A stretch of 13,236 nucleotides of DNA. Source: GSA-30 sp036568765. Its GTDB lineage: Bacteria > Pseudomonadota > Gammaproteobacteria > Xanthomonadales > Rhodanobacteraceae. The stretch is taken from NCBI RefSeq assembly GCF_036568765.1, contig NZ_DATCRY010000077.1:1-13236 (forward strand). Direction: 5' to 3'. Position numbers and translations under genes: made by a program. This document shows positions 1 through 5,584 of the stretch, piece after piece (the first letter of the stretch is position 1; each line of letters begins with the position of its first letter). The notes below the pieces were generated by a model. It had not been told where the DNA came from and did no database searches. It worked only from the letters and a program-made list of their open reading frames with translations.

Positions 1-1352
1 GACTGGACCCGGGCATCCGTACCGGCGTCAAGGTGGCGGTTGTCGACGCGACCGGCAAAGTGCTGGCTACCGACACCATTTATCCGCATGAGCCACGCAA
101 CCAGTGGGATCAGTCGATCGCACGCCTGGCGGTGCTGAGCAAGCAGCATGGCGTGAACCTGATCGCGATCGGCAACGGTACCGCCTCGCGCGAGACCGAC
201 AAGCTCGCCGGCGAGCTGATGAAGAAACACGCGGATCTGAAGCTGTCCAAGATCGTGGTCAGCGAAGCCGGTGCCTCCGTGTATTCGGCTTCGGAAGTCG
301 CCGCCAAGGAATTCCCGGATCTGGACGTCAGCCTGCGTGGCGCGGTTTCCATCGCGCGCCGCCTGCAGGATCCGCTCGCCGAGCTGGTGAAGATCGAACC
401 GAAGGCGATCGGCGTGGGCCAATACCAGCACGACGTCAACCAGGTGAAACTCGCACGCGCGCTGGACGCGCGCGTCGAGGACTGCGTGAATGCGGTCGGT
501 GTCGATGCCAATACGGCCTCGGCAGCCCTGCTCTCGCGCGTGGCCGGCCTGTCGCCGTCGGTGGCCGAGAACGTGGTGAAGTACCGCGATGCCAACGGCC
601 CGTACGCCAACCGCCAAGCTTTGCTCAAGGTGCCGCGACTGGGCGACAAAGCTTTTGAACAGTGTGCCGGCTTCCTGCGCGTGGCGCATGGCGACAATCC
701 GCTCGATGCCAGCGCCGTGCATCCGGAAGCTTATCCGGTGGTCGAGCGGATCATCGCCCAATGCGGTCGCGAAGTGCGCAACATCATCGGCGACAGCAGC
801 TTCCTTCGTGGTCTCAAGCCCGAGCAGTTCACCGACGAGCGCTTCGGTGTGCCGACTGTGCGCGACATCCTCAAGGAACTGGAAAAGCCCGGCCGCGATC
901 CGCGTCCCGAATTCGTCGCGCCGAGCTTCGCCGAAGGCGTGGAAGAGCTCAAAGACCTGCGCCCGGGCATGATCCTGGAAGGCCGCGTCACTAACGTGGC
1001 GGCCTTCGGTGCTTTCGTCGACATCGGCGTGCATCAGGATGGCCTGGTCCATGTGTCCGCGCTCTCGCACACCTTCGTCAAGGATCCGCGCGATGCAGTC
1101 AAAGCGGGCGACATCGTCAAGGTCAAGGTGATGGAGGTGGACTTGCCGCGCCAGCGCATCGGCCTGTCGATGCGCCTGGACGACGAACCGGGCCAGGCCC
1201 GAGGCGGCAAGCCTTCGGCCGAGGCCGGCAAGGGTGGCGGTCCACGCGATCCGCGTGGCGGTGGCCGCCCGGGCGGCGGCGCTCCCAAGCCCGCGCCCGC
1301 ACCGGCCAATAGCGCGTTCGCCGACGCGCTGTCGCGCGCGATGAAGCGCTGA
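1..1352 (+). CDS. tex: Tex transcription accessory / S1 RNA-binding protein (C-terminal part, 5' truncated)
   Basis: This is the 3' part of tex, running in from the left edge. The reading frame is open from base 3 and gives about 449 residues, whereas the family is usually about 770-790. The visible part opens with the YqgF/RNase-H-like segment (LDPGIRTG). A helix-hairpin-helix region follows at about positions 500-690 (ALLSRVAGLSPSVAENVV, then YANRQALLKVPRLG). A C-terminal S1 domain lies at about 963-1182 (GMILEGRVTNVAAFGAFVDI, then DGLVHVSAL). The last 50 or so residues are a low-complexity Gly/Pro/Arg/Ala tail. In known members, Tex is a cytoplasmic Spt6-like nucleic-acid-binding protein that influences transcription. 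The codon at 33 (GTG) is internal; the true start lies outside the window. No frameshift is seen. Confidence 0.96.
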   Translation, partial: LDPGIRTGVKVAVVDATGKVLATDTIYPHEPRNQWDQSIARLAVLSKQHGVNLIAIGNGTASRETDKLAGELMKKHADLKLSKIVVSEAGASVYSASEVAAKEFPDLDVSLRGAVSIARRLQDPLAELVKIEPKAIGVGQYQHDVNQVKLARALDARVEDCVNAVGVDANTASAALLSRVAGLSPSVAENVVKYRDANGPYANRQALLKVPRLGDKAFEQCAGFLRVAHGDNPLDASAVHPEAYPVVERIIAQCGREVRNIIGDSSFLRGLKPEQFTDERFGVPTVRDILKELEKPGRDPRPEFVAPSFAEGVEELKDLRPGMILEGRVTNVAAFGAFVDIGVHQDGLVHVSALSHTFVKDPRDAVKAGDIVKVKVMEVDLPRQRIGLSMRLDDEPGQARGGKPSAEAGKGGGPRDPRGGGRPGGGAPKPAPAPANSAFADALSRAMKR

Positions 1353-1545
1353 AACGGTAGTTTCAAAAGCAACCCGGGCGCTCGCCGCGTCCGGGTTCGG
1401 GCTCAAATGCCCACGCCGTGGGGGAACCGGAGGCCACGGCAAGCGAGCGTTTCAAGCACCGTTACGTCGCAGCGCAGCATGCGCGGACGTACGGAGTGCA
1501 TTACCGTAACAAACCAATAACAAAACCCTGCAAGGAGCGTTATCC
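1353..1545 (+). other. Gene-free leader between tex and the esterase gene, rich in inverted repeats
   Basis: This 193-bp gap has no supportable gene. It holds consecutive inverted repeats. AACCCGG/CCGGGTT lies at 1371-1377 and 1391-1397. GGGC/GCCC lies at 1399-1402 and 1409-1412. GCCGTGG/CCACGGC lies at 1415-1421 and 1434-1440. A two-part stem, TACGTC/GACGTA (1463-1468, 1486-1491), encloses GCGCA/TGCGC (1472-1476, 1480-1484). The segment GTTACG at 1461-1466 could instead pair with CGTAAC at 1505-1510. No T-run follows the first hairpin, so a standard terminator for tex is not clear. The region may be the tex 3' end, a structured 5' leader of the esterase mRNA, or both. Confidence 0.5.
1532..1537 (+). 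promoter_or_regulatory. Ribosome binding site of the esterase gene
   Basis: AAGGAG lies 8 bases upstream of the ATG at 1546, an ideal Shine-Dalgarno position. It fixes the start that gives the signal peptide. Confidence 0.8.
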
Positions 1546-3396
1546 ATGCCCCGCACTCGTTATCTGACCGGCGCGATTACTGCCGCGCTGCTTTTCAGCT
1601 CTGCCGCTTCCGCCTCCCAGTTCGACAAAGTCGTCGTTTTCGGCGACAGCCTGAGCGATGCGGGCAACATTTCGCTGGCCACCGCTCCACAGGTGCAACC
1701 GCCGCTGCGCTTCACCACCAATCCTGGCGTGACGGCAGCGGAAATTCTCGCCGCCAATCTCGGTATGCCGGTTACGCCCTCGCTGGTAGGCGGCACTGAC
1801 TTTGCTTTCGGTGGCGCAGGCTTGAACAACAATTCCTCGGCCGGCCCGATCCCGACGATTCCGCAGCAATTGCAGATGTACCTGACCGCGACCGGCGGCA
1901 AGGCCGATCCTCGCACGCTGTACCAGATGTGGGGCGGCGCCAACGACATCTTCTACCTCACCGCCACCTCGACCGACCCGAATGTGCTGGCCGCAGGCAC
2001 GGCGGCCGCCGCGGCCACCGAAGTGCAGACGCTCGGCGCGCTGAAGGCCGCCGGCGCCAAGTACGTCGTGGTCTACAACCTGCCCGACATCGGCAAGACG
2101 CCGGAAAGCATCGCCGGCGGTCCGGCGGCGCAGGCCGGCGGTACGCAGCTGTCGCTCGTTTTCAATGGCGTGCTCAATGCCGGCATCACTCAGCTGAGCA
2201 ACAGTGGCCTGAACATCATTCCGGTCAATACCTTCGCCCTGCTCAACGAAGTGATTGCCAACCCGGGTGCCTACGGGTTCACCAATGTCACGCAGCCCGC
2301 GTGCGGCGCCGGCTCCAGCTCGGTGCAATGCGGCCCTGCCGGATCGGGCCTGCCCTTCACTTATCCGCAGGGCGCCAACCAGACCTACTTGTTCGCTGAC
2401 GGCGTGCATCCGACCACGGCAGCGCATGCACTGCTCGGCCAGTACGTCACCTCGGTGATCCGCGCACCCGGTCAGATCTCGCTGCTGGGCGAAGCCCCGC
2501 TGGCGGCCAACCAGGCACAGAACCGCGCGATCCGTAACCAGATGCTGGCCGACGAAACCGGCGCCGGCACGCGCTTCTTCGCCAATGTCGATTACTCGCA
2601 CCAGCGCTTCGACGGTCAGGATATGTCACCGAAGACCACCTCGAACAATGTCGACCTGACCCTCGGCGCGGACGCCAAGGTCAACGAAAACGTCTCGCTG
2701 GGCGTCGCGCTGGGCATCGGCCAGCACAATAGCGATTTCGCTGGCGGCGGCGGTTACAAGCTGCAGGACATCAGCGGTATCGGCTATGCGACGTACTACG
2801 CTGGCGGTGCCTATGTCGGCGGCTACGTCAACTTCGCCCAGTCGAACTTCTCGGACATCGACCGTCGCATCCAGCTCGGCACGAATCTGCGTGGCGAGAC
2901 CGGCAAGGACGACGGCTCGCGCGTCGGCGGCGGTTTCACCGGCGGTTACTGGTTCACCTTCGACAGTCTCCGCACCGGTCCGTTCGCCAACGTCGATTGG
3001 CAGACGGTCAAGCTCGACAGCTACAACGAAAGCGGTCAGGACAGCACGGCGATGACCTTCGGCAGTCAGCATCGCGATTCGCTGATTTCCACGCTTGGCT
3101 GGCGCCTGCAGGGCAACTGGGCGTCGGGCAGCATCACGTGGTCGCCTTATGCCGAAATCGCCTGGAACCACGATAGCAAGGCCGACCCGCGGATGGTCTC
3201 CGCCGGCTTGGTCAGCATGCCGGGCGAATTCTCGATCATCGGCTACACCCCGGATAAAACCTGGGGCACGGCGGATGTCGGCGTGAACGCGAAGTTCTCG
3301 GAAAACCTGAGCGCGTGGGTCGGTTACAGCGGCCGGTTCAAGGACGACAGCCAAAAGTACAACAGCCTGAACCTGGGCCTGCGCTACGGATTTTGA
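1546..3396 (+). CDS. GDSL/SGNH esterase autotransporter (EstA-like, type Va secretion)
   Basis: A 616-residue outer-membrane esterase with its own translocator. Residues 1-23 form a signal peptide with a likely cut after ASA. Residues about 25-310 form a GDSL hydrolase passenger. The nucleophile is Ser35 in VVFGDSLSDAGN, the oxyanion Asn is N133 in GGANDIFY, and the catalytic pair is Asp285/His288 in DGVHP. A short linker follows, then a C-terminal beta-barrel of about 280 residues with alternating hydrophobic strands and a terminal Phe (LGLRYGF), as expected for Bam-dependent insertion. Length and order match Pseudomonas EstA-type proteins, in which the esterase stays attached to the cell surface and cleaves short to medium acyl esters. 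The gene is monocistronic, with its own RBS and a strong terminator downstream. The natural substrate cannot be read from sequence. Confidence 0.95.
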   Translation: MPRTRYLTGAITAALLFSSAASASQFDKVVVFGDSLSDAGNISLATAPQVQPPLRFTTNPGVTAAEILAANLGMPVTPSLVGGTDFAFGGAGLNNNSSAGPIPTIPQQLQMYLTATGGKADPRTLYQMWGGANDIFYLTATSTDPNVLAAGTAAAAATEVQTLGALKAAGAKYVVVYNLPDIGKTPESIAGGPAAQAGGTQLSLVFNGVLNAGITQLSNSGLNIIPVNTFALLNEVIANPGAYGFTNVTQPACGAGSSSVQCGPAGSGLPFTYPQGANQTYLFADGVHPTTAAHALLGQYVTSVIRAPGQISLLGEAPLAANQAQNRAIRNQMLADETGAGTRFFANVDYSHQRFDGQDMSPKTTSNNVDLTLGADAKVNENVSLGVALGIGQHNSDFAGGGGYKLQDISGIGYATYYAGGAYVGGYVNFAQSNFSDIDRRIQLGTNLRGETGKDDGSRVGGGFTGGYWFTFDSLRTGPFANVDWQTVKLDSYNESGQDSTAMTFGSQHRDSLISTLGWRLQGNWASGSITWSPYAEIAWNHDSKADPRMVSAGLVSMPGEFSIIGYTPDKTWGTADVGVNAKFSENLSAWVGYSGRFKDDSQKYNSLNLGLRYGF

Positions 3397-3440
3397 TGAG
3401 CAAACCGGGTCGCGCACTGGCGCGATCCGGTGAAGAAAAA

Positions 3441-3480
3441 AAGCCCGCGAGCCTTACGGTTCGCGGGCTTTTGCTTTCTT
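3441..3480. terminator. Bidirectional rho-independent terminator between esterase and lipoprotein genes
   Basis: AAGCCCGCGAGCC (3441-3453) pairs with GGTTCGCGGGCTT (3458-3470), with one G-T pair and the loop TTAC. The stem is followed by TTTTGCTTTCTT on the + strand and preceded by a run of A. That A-run becomes the T-tail on the - strand, so the site can end transcription of both convergent genes. Confidence 0.9.
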
Positions 3481-3500
3481 GCCTAACGCCTGACAGCGAG

Positions 3501-3540
3501 CGACCTCACAGGGCTCGCGCGAGGCGCGAGCCGACCTCAC
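3501..3540. repeat. 9-bp direct repeat flanking a perfect hairpin
   Basis: CGACCTCAC occurs at 3501-3509 and again at 3532-3540. Between the two copies lies GGCTCGCGC/GCGCGAGCC (3512-3520, 3524-3532), a perfect 9-bp stem with the loop GAG. Nearly the same stem occurs at 5476-5496 in the second composite element, there placed on the other side of the terminator. Confidence 0.7.
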
Positions 3541-4419
3541 TCACTTATTCTTACCGCCTGTCGCCAGGCTCAGGATCGACTGCGCCTGCTTCTGCAGGTC
3601 GGCCGCGTCATCGTCGCCCAGCGAATCGATCTTGCCACCGGCCTCGCGCTGCTTGAGCACCACCTTGCCATCAGGAGTCCAGCCGGCACGCAGCGTCGAG
3701 CTCGGCTTGGCGTCTTTGCCGGACTTCTTCTGCTGCACGACAACCCACGGCTTGCCGTCCTTATAGGCATAGTCGGTGCTGGTGAAACCCTTGTCGCCGT
3801 AGTCGACCTGCTCTCGGATGAACTTCACATTGCCGCCTTCGCGGAACACCTGCCAGCCACGCGAAACATCCTTATCCAGCTTGGTACCGGTAGCGATCTT
3901 CATGCCGCCGATGTGCGCCTGCACGTCCTTGAACGCGGCCAGTTCCTTGTCGCCTGCGGTCTGCACCGGCGAGAGGACGATCGAGACCTGGTTGGGGGCG
4001 CCCTTGGTCAACACCGGCGACTGCAGGGCCGGCGCGTACTTGTGCTCGCCATCGGTCAGCACGACCTGCACGTTGTAACCGTTGGCCGGCACGACGTCGG
4101 ACGGATTGAACGTCAGCTCGAACGATTGCGGCATGCTGGTCACCGGCGCGATCGTCTTGGTCGCGAGCGAGGTGGCGCCACCTTCGGTGGACACGTCGAC
4201 CAGGCTGATTTCCAGCTTGGCATCCGGCGACAGCTGCACCGGGTTCTGCAAAGAAACCGTACCGGTAACGGTATTGCCCGACTGCGCGGGAGCGGCCGCG
4301 CTGTTGCCAGCCGCAGGGGCATTATCCGCCGCCGGCTGCTGCGACGTATCGGAGGAAGAATTGCAACCGGCCAGCGCCAGGGCTGCAACCGACATCAGCG
4401 ACCAAACGATCCTGCGCAT
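3541..4419 (-). CDS. YbaY-family lipoprotein with C-terminal extension
   Basis: A 292-residue lipoprotein. Residues 1-18 are a type II signal peptide with lipobox LALAGC, so Cys19 should be lipidated. Asn at +2 does not signal inner-membrane retention, so the outer membrane is likely. Residues about 20-48 are a Ser/Ala/Pro/Gln-rich tether. Residues about 49-152 match the YbaY domain (VTGTV, then LEISLVDVS, then SPVLTKGAPNQVSIVLSPV). This fold is related to YscW/pilotin-like lipoproteins, and its function in E. coli is unclear. Residues about 157-292 are an extension with no domain I recognise, rich in Lys, Asp and Gly with alternating beta-like stretches. The gene stands alone, convergent with the esterase. 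The signal peptide and lipobox support the ATG at 4419. A hairpin covers that start. Confidence 0.88.
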   Translation of the reverse strand: MRRIVWSLMSVAALALAGCNSSSDTSQQPAADNAPAAGNSAAAPAQSGNTVTGTVSLQNPVQLSPDAKLEISLVDVSTEGGATSLATKTIAPVTSMPQSFELTFNPSDVVPANGYNVQVVLTDGEHKYAPALQSPVLTKGAPNQVSIVLSPVQTAGDKELAAFKDVQAHIGGMKIATGTKLDKDVSRGWQVFREGGNVKFIREQVDYGDKGFTSTDYAYKDGKPWVVVQQKKSGKDAKPSSTLRAGWTPDGKVVLKQREAGGKIDSLGDDDAADLQKQAQSILSLATGGKNK

Positions 4420-4433
4420 TGAGGGACCTCAAT
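4418..4433 (-). promoter_or_regulatory. Inverted repeat covering the lipoprotein RBS and start codon
   Basis: On the mRNA strand, ATTGAGG and CCTCAAT are 7-bp inverted repeats separated by TC, or a 6-bp stem with the loop GTCC. The left arm carries the only SD-like GAGG. The right arm ends in the first two bases of the start codon. If it folds, it would hide the ribosome site. The pairing is seen in the sequence; a regulatory role is inference. Confidence 0.45.
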
Positions 4434-4894
4434 CTCTATCGATGAATCAAAACGTGAGAAGCCTCGCCGCGTCGGAACGGGCCGTGGATTTTCACGGGGG
4501 AAGCTCAAAGGATAGCCCAAAGAGCACCTGTGCAAAAGTCAATAAAACCAGTGCCATCCATGGAGTTACCGCAATAAGCATAGTTTCTTTCGCAACCATC
4601 CCGAAAGTCTCATTGCCTGGCGAGACCAGAGAGGAGCAATATCTTACGTGAAACAAAATTCATGTTGCCGGGTATACAGCGAGTAAACCAAATGCCAACT
4701 CGGTCGTTATTCATTGCGACCGTATCCGCAAGACCCACGGATGGATCGTGGCGAGCCTCGTTGTGCATAAGCTTTCGGCACGTGAGCATGGGGCTTTAGT
4801 TCGCTGTAATCCATAAAGGTTTTGACTCCAGGGAAGCATCGCGGCGAAAACAAGGAAATATCCCACTCCCCGTCCACGTTTGTTGGAAATTGCG
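4434..4894. other. 461-bp gene-free, relatively AT-rich gap
   Basis: No credible gene is seen between the lipoprotein and regulator starts, so both promoters should lie here. Much of 4520-4880 is visibly less GC-rich than the flanking genes. For the lipoprotein, the - strand has TATCCT (bases 4509-4514) with a weak TTTTGC 17 bases upstream; a TTGACT at 4537-4542 is spaced too far. For the regulator, TTGACT at 4822-4827 lacks a good -10. Inverted repeats are GTCTC-N10-GAGAC (4607-4626) and CGGTCG-N10-CGACCG (4701-4722). Confidence 0.4.
4701..4722. promoter_or_regulatory. Candidate operator: CGGTCG-N10-CGACCG inverted repeat
   Basis: A perfect 6-bp inverted repeat with a 10-base spacer lies about 170 bp upstream of the regulator gene, inside the gene-free gap. 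The size suits a dimeric HTH protein, but the sequence alone does not show binding, and short repeats like this occur by chance. Confidence 0.25.
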
Positions 4895-5464
4895 ATGAAC
4901 ACGCAAAAGACTACGCATCTCGTCGAAGTCCAGAGCAGTACCTTTGCCGACCGTATTAAAGTGCTGATCCAGCGGGTCGGTAGCGTCACCGAAATCGCGC
5001 GAATGTGCGGTTTCTCCGAAGGCGTTGTGCGTAGCTGGCGTGACGGCAACACCGACCCGTCCCGCGCGCGTTGCGTCACCCTGGCCAAGACGCTGGGCAT
5101 TTCGCTGGTGTGGCTGGTTGCCGGCGAAGGCACGATCCAGACCGAAGCACTCGCTCAGGGTGAAGAGCTCTCCGGTACGGAAAGCTCGCTGGCCCAGCGC
5201 CACCGCTCCAAGCTGCGCACTGCCGCCGATACGCTGCAAGCCAGCGGCGTGGCCATGGATCCGACCCGCCTGAACACCGCCCTGCGCATCCTGCAATCCG
5301 AACTGGATCTGGCCGAGAGCCGCCTGACCCTGGCCGAGAATGCGGACTTGCTGGCCGAGTTGTACGACATCCTGGGCCCGAATGGAGACGTGGATGCCGC
5401 GGCCATGGTGGCATTCAATCACCGGCTGGGCGATCGCATTCGCCGGAACCGTTCGGCAGCCTAG
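4895..5464 (+). CDS. XRE/CI-repressor-like helix-turn-helix regulator
   Basis: A 189-residue protein. Residues about 16-78 form a phage CI-like HTH domain: FADRIKVLIQRVGSVTEIAR, then GFSEGVVRSWRDG as the recognition part, then the conserved ending LGISLVWLVAGEG. Residues about 90-189 are predicted mostly helical and charged (for example NTALRILQSELDLAESRLTL) and may serve for oligomerisation. No S24 peptidase motif is present, so RecA-driven self-cleavage is not expected. I chose the ATG at 4895 over the in-frame TTG at 4880 because the domain begins later and GGAA (4885-4888) precedes the ATG; this SD is weak. There is no adjacent phage or toxin gene, so it looks like a domesticated or housekeeping regulator. 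Its targets are unknown. Confidence 0.82.
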   Translation: MNTQKTTHLVEVQSSTFADRIKVLIQRVGSVTEIARMCGFSEGVVRSWRDGNTDPSRARCVTLAKTLGISLVWLVAGEGTIQTEALAQGEELSGTESSLAQRHRSKLRTAADTLQASGVAMDPTRLNTALRILQSELDLAESRLTLAENADLLAELYDILGPNGDVDAAAMVAFNHRLGDRIRRNRSAA

Positions 5465-5474
5465 TCTGTAATGT

Positions 5475-5584
5475 CGGCTCGCGCCTGGCGCGGGCCTGTG
5501 AGGAGAAAAAGCCCGTGATCCGAATGGTTCTCGGGCTTTCGCTTTTTCGCCTCACGCCTGACGGCCGCGCCGCGGCCGACCTCA
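5475..5584. repeat. Composite intergenic terminator element, copy B
   Basis: This is the second copy of the element seen at 3405-3540, now between the regulator and glyS. It has a GGCTCGCGC/GCGCGGGCC hairpin (5476-5496, loop CTG, one G-T pair), an A-rich linker, a terminator stem, and GCCTCACGCCTGAC. It then carries a GGCCGCG/CGCGGCC palindrome (5563-5577) and CGACCTCA (5577-5584). The last three bases are the glyS stop codon on the - strand, so the element abuts or overlaps the gene end. Confidence 0.7.
5508..5547. terminator. Bidirectional terminator between the regulator and glyS
   Basis: AAAGCCCG (5508-5515) pairs with CGGGCTTT (5532-5539). A partly paired upper stem is capped by GAAT (5522-5525). 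The tail is CTTTCGCTTTTT on the + strand, and an A-run precedes the stem for the - strand. It should end both the regulator and glyQS transcripts. Confidence 0.85.

Larger units (their letters stand above)
3405..3540. repeat. Composite intergenic terminator element, copy A
   Basis: This element lies between the convergent ends of the esterase and lipoprotein genes. In order it has three parts. The first is a hairpin at 3405-3430 (11-bp stem with one G-T pair, loop ACTG). The second is an A-rich linker leading into the terminator stem. The third is the tract GCCTAACGCCTGAC ending in CGACCTCA. Modules of the same kind, in the same order, recur at about 5475-5584: CTGGCGCG, the A-run, AAGCCCG, CGGGCTTT, GCCTnACGCCTGAC and CGACCTCA. 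The resemblance extends over about 100 bp, far beyond the terminator itself, while the neighbouring genes are unrelated. Copy A also has an extra 31-bp unit at its right end. Confidence 0.7.

Noticed and set aside
1371..1440. Known riboswitch (cobalamin or c-di-GMP type) before the esterase gene
   Set aside because: Several stems are present, but none of the consensus boxes of the classes I know could be found.
1540..2601. 353-codon frame antisense to the esterase gene
   Set aside because: The + strand has an intact catalytic triad, signal peptide and RBS. The antisense frame has none of these and no motif.
4082..4651. 189-codon + strand frame reaching into the gap after the lipoprotein start
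   Set aside because: Most of it is antisense to the lipoprotein. The part in the gap has no start, RBS or recognisable sequence of its own.
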